DNA of 50,002 nucleotides from an uncultured Clostridia bacterium (GTDB lineage Bacteria; Bacillota; Clostridia; Oscillospirales; Ruminococcaceae): NCBI GenBank assembly GCA_946545645.1, contig CAMNNQ010000087.1, positions 1 to 50,002 of the forward strand, read 5' to 3'. Shown piece by piece: positions 33,638 to 42,337 of this stretch (position 1 is its first letter; each line of letters starts with the position of its first letter). The notes under the pieces were generated by a model. It saw only the letters and a program-made list of their open reading frames with translations, ran no database searches and was not told where the DNA came from. The position numbers and the translations under genes were made by a program.

Positions 33638-34483
33638 ATGGAATACTTATTTCACAGAGGTGAGAAGATCCCTCTCATCGGTTTCGGGACATACAGGCTT
33701 GACGGCTCAATGAAGTCAGAGGAGCTCAGGACATTGAGTTACGGCATAGACGAGTATGGGATGTCGCTTATAGACACTGCTGAAATGTACGGCGACGGTA
33801 TCAGCGAAAAGATACTTAGCGGTATCATCAGAAAATATGACCGCAGCAGGCTGTTTATAGTTGACAAGATCCTTCCCTGCAATGCAGAAAAGGGGCTTTA
33901 TACCGAATGCTGTAAACGGTCTCTTGAACGGCTCGGCACCGATCACATCGACCTGTATCTGCTCCATTGGAAAGGCAATGTGGATATGCAGGATATGGTC
34001 GATAATATGGAACAGCTTGCAAAGTCGGGGATGATACGGCATTGGGGCGTATCCAATTTTGACACTCATGAAATGGAAGCGCTTTTTGCCTGCAGCAACG
34101 GTCCGAACTGTTTTTGCGATCAGATCCTGTATAACCTTGTTGACAGAGGTGCGGAATACGACCTGATACCCTGGTGCATCGACCACGATGTGCTGACTAT
34201 GGCATACTCTCCCCTCTGCAATTCGCATAATTCAAGGATAGCGGTCACAAGCGACGAAGCGGTAAAAAGGATCGCGCAAAAAGAACAGAAGACGCCGGAA
34301 TCGCTTATGCTGTCATTTGTCATAAGAGAACGTAAGACAGTTACGGTCTTTAAGACATCAAGTATTCTGCATCTGAATAATAATATGAAAAATGTTTTTG
34401 AGCCTGCCGGGGCAGATGATATTACTGAGCTTGAAAAAAGATATCCGCCGCCGGCTGAAAAATATCCGCTGAAAAAAATTTGA
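33638..34483 (+). CDS. aldo/keto reductase
   Basis: The 281-residue (beta/alpha)8 oxidoreductase starts at ATG 33638 after AGGTG. The catalytic tetrad is visible as Asp and Tyr in LIDTAEMYG, Lys in IVDKILP and His in YLLHWKG. The NADPH-binding end is partly diverged: VFKTSSILHLNNNMKN replaces the usual IPGA...EN pattern. It opens a likely four-gene operon with the DUF3737 protein and the FtsX/ABC pair, 17 bases between the first two. The physiological substrate is unknown. Confidence 0.92.
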   Translation: MEYLFHRGEKIPLIGFGTYRLDGSMKSEELRTLSYGIDEYGMSLIDTAEMYGDGISEKILSGIIRKYDRSRLFIVDKILPCNAEKGLYTECCKRSLERLGTDHIDLYLLHWKGNVDMQDMVDNMEQLAKSGMIRHWGVSNFDTHEMEALFACSNGPNCFCDQILYNLVDRGAEYDLIPWCIDHDVLTMAYSPLCNSHNSRIAVTSDEAVKRIAQKEQKTPESLMLSFVIRERKTVTVFKTSSILHLNNNMKNVFEPAGADDITELEKRYPPPAEKYPLKKI

Positions 34484-34500
34484 TCCAGGGAGAACGATAA

Positions 34501-35361
34501 ATGAATCTGATAGAGAACAAAACTTTCGACCAGGAAAGAGCTTTATATAATATAAAGGATACTGTTGTTAAGGCTTGTACCTTTGCCGGAGCTGCCGACG
34601 GCGAATCTGTGCTCAAGGAAACAAGGAATATCGTCATAGACGGCTGCACATTTTCCCTTCGCTACCCGATCTGGCACGCAAAAAAATATGAGCTCAGGAA
34701 TTCAGATCTTGACGAAAAAACGAGAGCGTCGCTGTGGTATTCCGACGACGGAGTGATCGAAAACACCGATATCACCGGAGTAAAGGCGCTCAGAGAATGT
34801 AAGAATACGGTCATTCGCGATTGCAGGATAGAGTCGCCGGAATTCGGCTGGAAAACATCCGGGACAAAAATATCGCACAGCAGTATCGTATCGGAGTATG
34901 TTTTTCTCGATGCCGGAGATATCGAGATAGATGATCTTGACTTCAAAGGAAAATACTCATTCCAATATGTCAGGGATCTGATCATAAGAAATTCTGTGCT
35001 TGATACGAAAGACGCTTTCTGGCACGCTAAAAATGTCATGGTCGTGGATTCAGTCATAAAGGGCGAGTATCTGGCGTGGTTCTCCGAGGGGCTGACCCTG
35101 ATAAGGTGTAAGATAATCGGCACCCAGCCGCTGTGCTATTGCAAGGATCTTAAACTCATAGACTGCGAAATGACAGATTGCGACCTTTCATTTGAATACT
35201 CCGATGTTGAAGCGGATATCAAAGGACATATTGATTCGGTCAAGAATCCCAGATCCGGCAGGATAAGCGCTGACAGCATAGGCGAGATCATCAAAGAGGA
35301 TCCTGTTATGGAATGCGATGCACAGATCATTGTAAACGGCGCACAAACATCAGCGCTGTAA
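34501..35361 (+). CDS. DUF3737 family beta-helix protein
   Basis: The 286-residue protein is formed of imperfect repeats of the type NTVIRDCRIESPEFGW and NIVIDGCTFSLRYPIW. This is a left- or right-handed beta-helix with frequent aromatic residues, the pattern of DUF3737. The opening IENKTFDQERALYNIKDTVV is typical of that family. No signal peptide, so it is cytoplasmic. Function is unknown; family members often neighbour aldo/keto reductases, as here. Confidence 0.8.
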   Translation: MNLIENKTFDQERALYNIKDTVVKACTFAGAADGESVLKETRNIVIDGCTFSLRYPIWHAKKYELRNSDLDEKTRASLWYSDDGVIENTDITGVKALRECKNTVIRDCRIESPEFGWKTSGTKISHSSIVSEYVFLDAGDIEIDDLDFKGKYSFQYVRDLIIRNSVLDTKDAFWHAKNVMVVDSVIKGEYLAWFSEGLTLIRCKIIGTQPLCYCKDLKLIDCEMTDCDLSFEYSDVEADIKGHIDSVKNPRSGRISADSIGEIIKEDPVMECDAQIIVNGAQTSAL

Positions 35362-35378
35362 ATACGGAGCGCAGGATT

Positions 35379-36470
35379 ATGAAATATGCCTTAAAAGAAA
35401 TACTGTACGGCAGGAAAAAATACATCCTGATCGAACTGCTGCTGATACTGCTGATGTTTATGGTGCTGTTCCTTTCGGGGCTTGCATCGGGGCTCGGCAG
35501 AGCTGTTTCCTCGGCTATTGAGACTATGGATGCAGACAGCTTTATCGTCGATGATTCGGCAGAACAGCTCATCACGGTTTCGTCGGTCAGAACGAGCGTG
35601 CTTGACGAGCTGAGAGCGAAGGGCATACAAGCCTCGCCCCTTGATATCCAGCGAATGTATATCATCAGAGACGGCCATAGCGAAAAGCTGAATATCACTT
35701 ATTTTGCCGTAGAAGCAGGCAGCTTTATCGAGCCTGAGACCATCGAGGGGACAGGTCTTGCCGCATCGTCAGCCCGGGACCCGATACTGCTAGATGATGA
35801 TTTCAAGCTGGATGGCATCTCTCTCGGAGATACGGTCAAGGATCCCGCCACAGGCCTTTCATTCACTGTGGCAGGCTTTGTCGATGACAGAATGTATGGT
35901 CACACATCTGTGGGATACATCACAATTGACAGCTACACAAGGCTGAGGCAGGCTTCTGACCCTATGTATGAACATATACCTCATGCGATAGCTGTAAAGG
36001 GTAATGCTGACTATGGCTTTGAGGGGAACGGTCTGGAGGTTGTGCCGAAGCAGAAGATCATTGAAAAAATACCCTCCTATACGGCTGAACATCTGACGAT
36101 CACTATGATCGTGTGGGTGCTGGTCATCATTTCGGCGGTCATTATCGGGATATTCAATTACATCCTGACCCTGCATAAACAAAAGCAGTTCGGCGTTATG
36201 AAAGCGATAGGGATGAAAAATACCGAGCTTGCAGGAATGGTCATAAGTGAAGTGCTTATCATCTCTCTGTTTGCAGCACTGATATCCCTTGCGCTGACTT
36301 TTTCAATGGCAGCGGCAATGCCCGAAAAGATGCCGTTCTATCTCGAAGTGCCAAATGCTGTTACCGTAACTGCGGCTTTCGTATTGATATCGGTACTAAG
36401 CAGTATGCTCTCGGTGATAAACATATCCCGCATAGACCCGATGAAGGCGATAGGAGGCGGTGAGGAATGA
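35379..36470 (+). CDS. FtsX-like ABC transporter permease (MacB-type)
   Basis: The start is ATG 35379 (MKYALKEILYGRKKYI) with GGAGCG upstream. The protein is 363 residues: one membrane helix (~17-38), a ~220-residue extracytoplasmic domain, then three helices in the last 120 residues. The cytoplasmic RIDPMKAIGG end is typical. This is the type VII ABC layout used for mechanotransmission, lipoprotein or peptide export. It overlaps the ATPase gene by 4 bases (ATGA). Confidence 0.92.
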   Translation: MKYALKEILYGRKKYILIELLLILLMFMVLFLSGLASGLGRAVSSAIETMDADSFIVDDSAEQLITVSSVRTSVLDELRAKGIQASPLDIQRMYIIRDGHSEKLNITYFAVEAGSFIEPETIEGTGLAASSARDPILLDDDFKLDGISLGDTVKDPATGLSFTVAGFVDDRMYGHTSVGYITIDSYTRLRQASDPMYEHIPHAIAVKGNADYGFEGNGLEVVPKQKIIEKIPSYTAEHLTITMIVWVLVIISAVIIGIFNYILTLHKQKQFGVMKAIGMKNTELAGMVISEVLIISLFAALISLALTFSMAAAMPEKMPFYLEVPNAVTVTAAFVLISVLSSMLSVINISRIDPMKAIGGGEE

Positions 36471-37153
36471 GCGATAAACTACTTGAACTGAAAGACATCT
36501 GCAAATCCTATCGGGACGGTTCGGGAAAGCGTGTGATACTCGACAAGGTATCTCTGACTGTCGGCAGAGGCGAATTTGCAGCGATAGTCGGGCCCTCCGG
36601 TTCGGGAAAAAGCACCTTTTTATCTGTTGCAGGGCTTCTGCTCACTCCTGACAGCGGAAATGTTCTGATCGGCGGGAAAGATGTCACTGACGCGTCTAAA
36701 AGCGAAAGAACTATGATACGCCGCAGGCAGCTTGGGTTCATCTTCCAGAGCCACAACCTGGTTCCATATCTGACAACTGCTGACCAGCTTGCTATCGTGC
36801 AGGAAAAGTCCATGCGTGAAAAAGTTAAGATCCGGGAGCTGCTGTCCGAGCTTGAGATCGACGATTGCCGGGACAAGTTCCCGTCAATGATGTCCGGCGG
36901 TGAAAAACAGCGCACAGCGATCGCAAGGGCTTTTATCAATGACCCGGATGTCATACTTGCAGACGAGCCAACTGCCAGCCTTGACGCAGAGCGCGGACGG
37001 CTTGCAGTTGAAATGATACGGAACGAGGTCAGAAAGCGGAACAAGGCGGCTGTCATGGTAACGCACGACACCCGTGTGCTTGATCTGGTGGATGTTGTTT
37101 ACCGTATCGACGGCGGCAGGCTGATTCCCGAAGCAAAATCCGGCGAGATCTGA
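36467..37153 (+). CDS. ABC transporter ATP-binding protein (LolD/MacB-type)
   Basis: The 228-residue ATPase has Walker A GPSGSGKST near residue 42, signature MSGGEKQR near 141 and Walker B VILADEPTASLD near 163. It is the partner of the FtsX-like permease immediately upstream. Such pairs in Firmicutes often confer resistance to antimicrobial peptides; no sensor kinase is present nearby, so that role is unproven here. Confidence 0.94.
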   Translation: MSDKLLELKDICKSYRDGSGKRVILDKVSLTVGRGEFAAIVGPSGSGKSTFLSVAGLLLTPDSGNVLIGGKDVTDASKSERTMIRRRQLGFIFQSHNLVPYLTTADQLAIVQEKSMREKVKIRELLSELEIDDCRDKFPSMMSGGEKQRTAIARAFINDPDVILADEPTASLDAERGRLAVEMIRNEVRKRNKAAVMVTHDTRVLDLVDVVYRIDGGRLIPEAKSGEI

Positions 37154-37173
37154 ATATTTTCGAGGCATAAAGA

Positions 37174-37210
37174 GACATGGACGTTTGCAAAGCTGCACAG
37201 CGTCCATGTC
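37174..37210 (+). terminator. terminator-like hairpin after the FtsX/ABC operon
   Basis: Perfect 10-bp inverted repeat GACATGGACG / CGTCCATGTC with a 17-base loop; the T tail is poor. Confidence 0.65.
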
Positions 37211-37397
37211 TTCGTATTACTTACTGTTCATTATTATTCTCAAAGAAGAATCAATAAGAGGTCTGCTGTCTTTCTTCTCATTGAAAGATATGTCGATCCG
37301 GTTCAAAGCATTCATTTTTCTATGTCTGTCCGGACTCCTGATCGTATTGATATGATAATAGCAAAAAATACGGAGAGCATCGCCCGGTCAGGAACCG

Positions 37398-37913
37398 TTA
37401 TTTCATGACAAAATTGATCAGCGGCCTGATATTCTCCTTGTTTGAAAAATCAACAGGCTTGTCGTAGGCATCGAGCATTCCCTGCTCGTCCTCGGTGCGC
37501 TCTTTTGTTTTCTGGAGCTTGACCTTCAGCATCTTCATCAGCACTTTGTCTCTGGCTGTCAGCCTGTCAAAATCAAAGCCGCCTCGAAGATAAAAACATC
37601 CGATATATTTCTGCTGCTCGGCAGTCAGCACCCTGTCCCAGAAGGCCTTCATCTCATGCTCTCTGCCCGGATTTGAACCTACCGCGAACAGCGCGATCTT
37701 TTTTCCGGACAGTTTGTCAAGATTTTTGGTAATGAGCTTGACTCCGTTAAAACCGCCTGCATACATACCCCCTCCGTAGATGACAGTATCGTATCCCAGG
37801 ATGTCCGAGATCTTGGGATCTTCCTTGATATCGCAGCCAAGCTCCTGCGCTATCCATTCGGCATATTTCTTTGTGTAACCTGATTTTGATCTGTAAGCAA
37901 CTATTGTTTTCAT
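37398..37913 (-). CDS. flavodoxin domain protein (HemG-like)
   Basis: The 171-residue flavodoxin-fold protein has phosphate loop AYRSKSGYTKKYAEWIA, GYDTVIYGGGMYAGGF and FAVGSNPG. These match the Flavodoxin_5 group that contains menaquinone-dependent protoporphyrinogen oxidase HemG. The heme role is not implied. The start has AAGGAG 8 bases upstream and overlaps the end of a degenerate membrane gene. It is the last gene of a MarR-controlled operon. Confidence 0.9.
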   Translation of the reverse strand: MKTIVAYRSKSGYTKKYAEWIAQELGCDIKEDPKISDILGYDTVIYGGGMYAGGFNGVKLITKNLDKLSGKKIALFAVGSNPGREHEMKAFWDRVLTAEQQKYIGCFYLRGGFDFDRLTARDKVLMKMLKVKLQKTKERTEDEQGMLDAYDKPVDFSNKENIRPLINFVMK

Positions 37914-38191
37914 AGTATTCTCCTTATCCTATGGTCTTTTATATCTTTTTTTGCCGGTACTGCTGCATATATTCCCGGCATAATGAATACAGCGGATTTG
38001 GTAATTACAACAGGTGTCAGAAGTCTGGCCCCGAAATGAGCTGGCTGTCCGGAACATCATCATTATCCCAACTATAATGATACCGATCAGAAGAACGGAA
38101 AGCTGCCACAAAAGCACACCGCGCAGCATTATATGCACAATAAAACAAAGGCAGCGGCAGATAGGATCTCTCCGGTACCGAATTTACGCAT
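37910..38191 (-). pseudogene. small membrane protein gene, probably frameshifted
   Basis: An ATG at 38191 overlaps the MarR stop and follows GAGGAG, beginning MRKFGTGEILSAAAFVLLCI, then stops. The neighbouring frame continues with a clear membrane segment (WQLSVLLIGIIIVGIMMMF). After about 35 codons the first frame becomes meaningful again (ARLLTPVVITKSAVFIMPG) and ends in TGA overlapping the flavodoxin ATG. Both ends fit an operon, so I infer an original ~90-residue membrane protein with two compensating indels. No family is recognised. Confidence 0.4.
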
Positions 38192-38642
38192 CGTTCTCCT
38201 CTTTCAGCTCATTCAGCCTGTTGCATAGCTTTTCAAGCGCTGAACAGTAGGCGGTCGTTTCCTCCTCGGTCAGGCATTCAAACAGCTTGTAAACAAAACG
38301 GATATCCTGCCCGTCTTTTTTGGTGCGGATATGTTCGGCAGCCTCGGTCTTTACAAGGCGGATCGCCCGCTTATCCTTCTTATCGGGGATAACTTTCAGA
38401 AATCCCTTCCCGATAAGGCGGTCAACGATCTGCCGCATACTCTGATGAGTGACACCAGAAAGCTCGGATATCTGTTTAAGAGTCGGCGGCTCCGGGAATG
38501 CGTCTATCATCGTTATCGCAAGCCATTGCTTTGCAGTTATGTCTTCAAATCCCGAATCCATTATCGCCTGCAAACGGTTTGCACAGATAAAGATGTTCAC
38601 ATAAGCGATCAGCCGCTGATCCATGTTTTCAAAATCGTACAT
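38184..38642 (-). CDS. MarR family transcriptional regulator
   Basis: The 152-residue protein contains a winged helix-turn-helix: TLKQISELSGVTHQSMRQIV, then DRLIGKGFLKVIPDKKDKRA with the wing. It is autoregulated in all likelihood, because its promoter overlaps a long inverted repeat (38656-38697). It is followed by a degenerate membrane protein gene and a flavodoxin, suggesting control of a redox-stress or quinone response. Confidence 0.93.
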   Translation of the reverse strand: MYDFENMDQRLIAYVNIFICANRLQAIMDSGFEDITAKQWLAITMIDAFPEPPTLKQISELSGVTHQSMRQIVDRLIGKGFLKVIPDKKDKRAIRLVKTEAAEHIRTKKDGQDIRFVYKLFECLTEEETTAYCSALEKLCNRLNELKEENDA

Positions 38643-38655
38643 AAGCCCCCTCCTT

Positions 38656-38697
38656 AATATGCAGTATGTTACCTATATATGCATTATACTGCATATT
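38656..38697. promoter_or_regulatory. MarR operator, inverted repeat
   Basis: AATATGCAGTAT (38656-38667) and ATACTGCATATT (38686-38697), a perfect 12-bp inverted repeat with an 18-base spacer, overlapping the -10 box and start point. Confidence 0.78.
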
Positions 38698-38711
38698 TTT
38701 GCTCCTGTCAA
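38683..38711 (-). promoter_or_regulatory. sigma-A promoter of the MarR operon
   Basis: Minus strand TTGACA (38711-38706), 17 bases, TATAAT (38688-38683). Confidence 0.9.
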
Positions 38712-38721
38712 GACCTTTCAG

Positions 38722-38757
38722 AAAAAAAGCCATATCCTCCGGTAACGGAAGATATGA
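38722..38757 (-). terminator. terminator downstream of the Sel1 remnant
   Basis: Minus strand CATATCTTCCG / CGGAGGATATG stem followed by GGCTTTTTTTC. Confidence 0.75.
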
Positions 38758-38940
38758 CTCTATGCCCGGTGTTTTCCGGTCAGTCAGGTATTATTACATA
38801 TCAGAGCTCCTGCCTGATCATCAAAGTTCGATATCTGGAAGCCTGAGCCTGTCCCTGCCCGGATGTTGATGCCGGCTCACAGAAGCAGTATATGGATGTG
38901 CATCATCCGGGACTGCCCTGATAAGCAAGGAGCTAATCCT

Positions 38941-39330
38941 CTAACCATTTATCCTCAGGCAGCTCTTCAAGCAGCAATTCTCTGACCTTTGCCTGCCCGC
39001 GTATCGCTGCTTCAAGGCTCTTTCTGTATTTGATATCGCCGTCTGCCACCATGTCGTACAGGAACGCCTCCGCTTTCTGATAGCAGATGAGCGCGCTTTT
39101 ATAGTTTTTTCAACACCGAGACCATACAGGAACATCTTACCGAGCCGCAGATGAACAGGCCCCGCCACGATGGGAGCTGCCTGATCCGTCATAGTATCAA
39201 GACAGTGCATATAGATATTGAAGGCTTCCTTCTCGTTTTTCCTGACATTCATCCCATTGAGATACATATCGCCGATCTTGTAAAGCGAGATCAGATGACC
39301 GCCAAAGGCTCCGAGGTAATGTCCATACAG
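38941..39330 (-). pseudogene. Sel1-repeat protein, frameshifted and truncated
   Basis: Read leftward, the frame gives Sel1-type units: LISLYKIGDMYLNGMNVRKN, then HLRLGKMFLYGLGVEK. At an A6 tract (39106-39111) the frame changes; the natural continuation NYKSALICYQKAEAFLYDM ends at 38941 in the next frame. One extra A would restore it. The 5' end is also missing: the promoter of the next gene lies where upstream repeats should be. It is a remnant of a tetratricopeptide-like scaffold protein. Confidence 0.72.
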
Positions 39331-39333
39331 GGG

Positions 39334-39362
39334 TTGAAATGGCGGCAGGAATATGATATACT
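39334..39362 (+). promoter_or_regulatory. sigma-A promoter of the TIGR04076 gene
   Basis: TTGAAA (39334-39339), 17 bases, TATACT (39357-39362). Confidence 0.75.
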
Positions 39363-39448
39363 GTATAAAAGCCGGGCGTCAGCCGCGGGTCGTGCGGTGT
39401 TGGCTTAATCAATTATGCTTTAGATCAGATTACTAAAGGAGAGGAATT

Positions 39449-39817
39449 ATGAAAAAATGGTATGAAGAAGAATATGAATTTACGGTTGAAGTAGTTAACT
39501 TCTTGCATGGAGACCATACAGAAAGATATTGCCGTAACGGCGAAGAGATCGGTGATGTATATAAATGCACTTATGGATGTCCGGTCAATGAAGAAGGTTA
39601 CGGGATCTGTTCAAAGACAATGATGATGTTGTATCCCTTGATGGAAGCTGTCAGAAGCGGCGGCGATCTTACCAGAGTCGGCGGTGACGGAAAGTACACA
39701 AAAACCGTTGTGTGTCCGGATGGCTGTGTGATCTTCAGGCTGACGGCAAAGCCTCTGGGAAACGAGAATTTCCACACCGGCGGATTCTGGGATTATCCCG
39801 ACGAAACACAGAAATAA
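39449..39817 (+). CDS. TIGR04076 family protein
   Basis: The 122-residue cytoplasmic protein shows the conserved features of TIGR04076: an early acidic stretch, the Cys-containing YKCTYGCPVNEEGYGICSK segment, MMMLYPLMEAVRSGGDL, and the VVCPDGCVIFRLTAKP end. Several Cys residues suggest metal or redox involvement but no function is known. An AAAGGAGAGG ribosome site precedes the ATG. The GNAT gene follows after 18 bases, so the two are co-transcribed. Confidence 0.82.
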   Translation: MKKWYEEEYEFTVEVVNFLHGDHTERYCRNGEEIGDVYKCTYGCPVNEEGYGICSKTMMMLYPLMEAVRSGGDLTRVGGDGKYTKTVVCPDGCVIFRLTAKPLGNENFHTGGFWDYPDETQK

Positions 39818-39835
39818 TAAAGGGAGAAGAAAAGG

Positions 39836-40294
39836 ATGGTCATAACAATAAATGACACGGATGAAAAAAGAGCGATCGCAAGGAAGGTGCTTGAGGACCT
39901 GACCGAATGGTTTGAGGTCGAAGACAGCCGGGAAGGTTTTATCCGGGACTGCGCTGACTGGACCTTCTTAGCGGCTAAGAATGACGGTAATATCACAGGC
40001 TTTTTATGTCTTAAGGAAACAGGGAACGCAACTGTTGAGCTTGCCGTTATGGGAGTAATGAAGGGATACCACAGAAACGGTGTCGGCCGGGAGCTTGTGG
40101 AAAAGGCTAAAGAAGCGGCGAGGGCTGACGGATACGAATTTATGCAGGTCAAGACTGTGCAGATGGGAATGTATGAGGATTATGACAGGACTAATCTTTT
40201 TTACATAAGCTGCGGTTTCAGGGAGCTGGAAGTATTCCCGCTCCTTTGGGATGAGGCAAACCCCTGCCAGATATATGTGATGTCTTTGAAATGA
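39836..40294 (+). CDS. GNAT family N-acetyltransferase
   Basis: The 152-residue protein contains motif A LAVMGVMKGYHRNGVGRELV with the Q/RxxGxG loop as RNGVGR. Motif B is DRTNLFYISCGFRELEVFP. It lies in the TIGR04076 transcription unit with AAGGGAG upstream. The substrate is unknown. Confidence 0.92.
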   Translation: MVITINDTDEKRAIARKVLEDLTEWFEVEDSREGFIRDCADWTFLAAKNDGNITGFLCLKETGNATVELAVMGVMKGYHRNGVGRELVEKAKEAARADGYEFMQVKTVQMGMYEDYDRTNLFYISCGFRELEVFPLLWDEANPCQIYVMSLK

Positions 40295-40350
40295 GACAGT
40301 AAGTAATTTCAGCGGTCAATCACACAAATCCTGATTTATAGAGGTGTACT

Positions 40351-40743
40351 ATGGAATTCAAAAAAGGGAACGGCTGGAGATGCTGCTATGATCCGGAGAC
40401 CGGGCTTTATACGGCTGAGACCGGCGGCGGGATCAATCATAATCTTTTTGAGATCACCAAAGAAATATACGATCATATCGACGACCCTGACGTCGATATG
40501 CCGGTAGGCATGATATACAAAGGCGGCAGACATCTGTATATGACAGTCAACGACCGCTGCGGTCCGCCCTACACTGTGATCCTGGACTCCGATTACAAGA
40601 AGCTCTGTCCCTGGGCAAAAACGGTCACAACAGGATACGTCTGGGAAGATGACATTACCGATGAAGCTGTAGAAGTGTTCGCATCAGAGGCAAACAACCG
40701 TGAACAGCGCCGCAGGAAAAGAGAACAGCGAAATAAGGAATAA
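40351..40743 (+). CDS. hypothetical protein with charged C-terminal tail
   Basis: The 130-residue soluble protein starts with FKKGNGWRCCYDPETGLYTA, passes through EITKEIYDHIDDPDVDMPVG, and ends in a strongly basic RREQ-type helix. AGAGGTG stands 6 bases before the ATG. It is not recognised. It follows the GNAT gene by 56 bases and a strong terminator comes next, so it is the last gene of that unit. Confidence 0.75.
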   Translation: MEFKKGNGWRCCYDPETGLYTAETGGGINHNLFEITKEIYDHIDDPDVDMPVGMIYKGGRHLYMTVNDRCGPPYTVILDSDYKKLCPWAKTVTTGYVWEDDITDEAVEVFASEANNREQRRRKREQRNKE

Positions 40744-40770
40744 TAAGAGCGAATACTTGACAGACAGCCT

Positions 40771-40811
40771 CGCCGGAAGCGGTATCACAAGGTACTGCTT
40801 GCGGCGTTTTT
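40771..40811 (+). terminator. rho-independent terminator
   Basis: CGCCGgAAGC / GCTTgCGGCG stem with extra pairs, then TTTTTGTTT. The remaining bases to 41,082 contain no gene I can support. Confidence 0.88.
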
Positions 40812-41082
40812 GTTTGTGCTTTTTTCTCGCTTTATCCAAAACAATTATTTCGCTGCGATCCGGATATACTTTTTAAGGCAAAAGACCTTAGTTCAAACAT
40901 AGTATATCGCCCCAGCTTTTTTCAGATATGCAGAAATACAATCTTCCGAAACAGCCGTAATCGGTCGTGTTCTCATGATGCTGTTTCAGAATGCCGCCGG
41001 TTTGCCGTCTGAATTATATTATTGTTATAACCAATTAGCAATAAATTCAGTGCAGGTCTCTGCCCGCCTGGGAGGAAACAAG

Positions 41083-41111
41083 TTGACCCTACTGAAAGGA
41101 TATGGTATAAT
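41083..41111 (+). promoter_or_regulatory. sigma-A promoter of the zinc-ribbon membrane protein
   Basis: TTGACC (41083-41088), 17 bases, TATAAT (41106-41111). Confidence 0.82.
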
Positions 41112-41152
41112 ATACCTGTAAGAAACATCAAAACAAGAGGGAGGCGGCAACT

Positions 41153-41863
41153 GTGATCTGCAATAACTGCGGCGGCGAGATAAACGACAATGCTTTGTTC
41201 TGCAAGCACTGCGGCGCATCTGTGAACGCACCACGGTCGGTGCCGGAGGGGCAAAGGATAAGCAATAACATAACTCTCGGGCAGGACGGGAAATACCGCT
41301 GGAGATTTGAGATGAGCCTCTTCAGAAACCCGACAGTATTCCTGCTTGTCTGGAAAATCTTTTTCTTCATTATCATCGGGATATTCGGTTTCATCACGAT
41401 CATCGATCTCATCGAAAACGATGACTTCTTTCCCGACCGTTTTCTCGGTAACCTGAAAGTGTTCGGGATCGTCCTGCTGGGAATGACAGTTCTGACGGCG
41501 GTCGGCTTCCTGATCTATGCCCTTATTATGGGCGGGAAATACATCGTAGATTTTGAAATGGACGAGCAGGGCATAAAACACTCGCAGCTTCCAGCACAGG
41601 CAGCCAAAGCCCGGAAGATCTCAGAAGCTGCCTTCCTTGCCGGCGCTGCGGCGAAAAGCCCTACAACGATGGGTGTCGGACTGACCTCAACCGGAAATGA
41701 AATGTACTCTGAATTTTCAATGGTGAAAAAGGTCAGAGCTTATCCGAAGCGGAATCTGATCAAGGTGAACCAGACCTTACAGCATAATCAGGTCTACGCC
41801 GCACCGGAGGACTTTGAGTTCGTTAAGGATTATATCATAAGCCGCTGCGGGAACCTCAAATGA
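41153..41863 (+). CDS. zinc-ribbon membrane protein
   Basis: The protein has 236 residues and starts with GTG at 41153 after GAGGGAGG. Residues 1-22 form a zinc ribbon: CNNCGGEINDNALFCKHCG, four Cys. Two membrane helices follow (~65-85 and ~105-130), then a soluble C-terminal domain with SEFSMVKKVRAYPKRNLIKV, reminiscent of small PH-like or DUF-type domains. Such proteins occur widely in Ruminococcaceae without known function. It is monocistronic. Confidence 0.85.
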   Translation: MICNNCGGEINDNALFCKHCGASVNAPRSVPEGQRISNNITLGQDGKYRWRFEMSLFRNPTVFLLVWKIFFFIIIGIFGFITIIDLIENDDFFPDRFLGNLKVFGIVLLGMTVLTAVGFLIYALIMGGKYIVDFEMDEQGIKHSQLPAQAAKARKISEAAFLAGAAAKSPTTMGVGLTSTGNEMYSEFSMVKKVRAYPKRNLIKVNQTLQHNQVYAAPEDFEFVKDYIISRCGNLK

Positions 41864-41894
41864 TTTTTATAATATCATAAATACCTTACAGTCT

Positions 41895-41924
41895 GCGTCC
41901 GTACAAGAAGTGCGGGCGCTTTTG
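41895..41924 (+). terminator. terminator after the zinc-ribbon gene
   Basis: GCGTCCG / CGGGCGC stem, TTTTG tail. Confidence 0.75.
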
Positions 41925-42002
41925 TCTTTCATTACTATCTCTTTCCTGTCTGTTCATTACATTACAGCCTGCTCCGGCATATTTCAGCATCTGATACTGT
42001 TA

Positions 42003-42117
42003 CGGCGTATTCGACGGCGATCCTGAGAAGGACTCGGTCGAGATGAAGATAGCCTATTCCTCATCGCAGGTGATGTTCAATGAGCTCGGTGAAGTTTCCT
42101 GGTTCGAGTTGCAGTGA
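42003..42117 (+). pseudogene. C-terminal remnant of an unknown protein
   Basis: A reading frame of 37 codons ending in TGA (YGVFDGDPEKDSVEMKIA, then FNELGEVSWFELQ) has normal codon use but no start and no ribosome site. It seems to be the end of a gene whose body is gone. It lies beside the inverted-repeat cassette at 42179. Confidence 0.4.
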
Positions 42118-42178
42118 AAACGGAAGTGAAATTCGCACTTTGCCGGTAAGCCTGATGAAAGGCTGAAACGGCAATATC

Positions 42179-42223
42179 AAAAATCACCCGTACCTATAAG
42201 AAAGATACTCATATAGAAGTTTT
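42179..42223 (+). repeat. left arm of the inverted repeat
   Basis: Begins AAAAATCACCCG and ends TACTCATATAGAAGTTTT; 30 bases identical to the right arm. Confidence 0.85.
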
Positions 42224-42225
42224 AA

Positions 42226-42270
42226 GCCATAATATTTCTGATTTACAGTCAGAAGTACTATGGCGTTTTT
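42226..42270 (+). terminator. strong hairpin inside the left arm
   Basis: GCCATAATATTTCTGA pairs with TCAGAAGTACTATGGC over 16 positions (two mismatches), followed by GTTTTTATT. It would stop transcription entering the cassette from the left. Confidence 0.88.
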
Positions 42271-42271
42271 A

Positions 42272-42300
42272 TTGACAATGCAGCAATGCTATGCTATAAT
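42272..42300 (+). promoter_or_regulatory. sigma-A promoter of the cassette kinase
   Basis: TTGACA (42272-42277), 17 bases, TATAAT (42295-42300). Confidence 0.9.
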
Positions 42301-42337
42301 TGTTACGAATATAAACCGGGATTTAGAGGAGCATACA

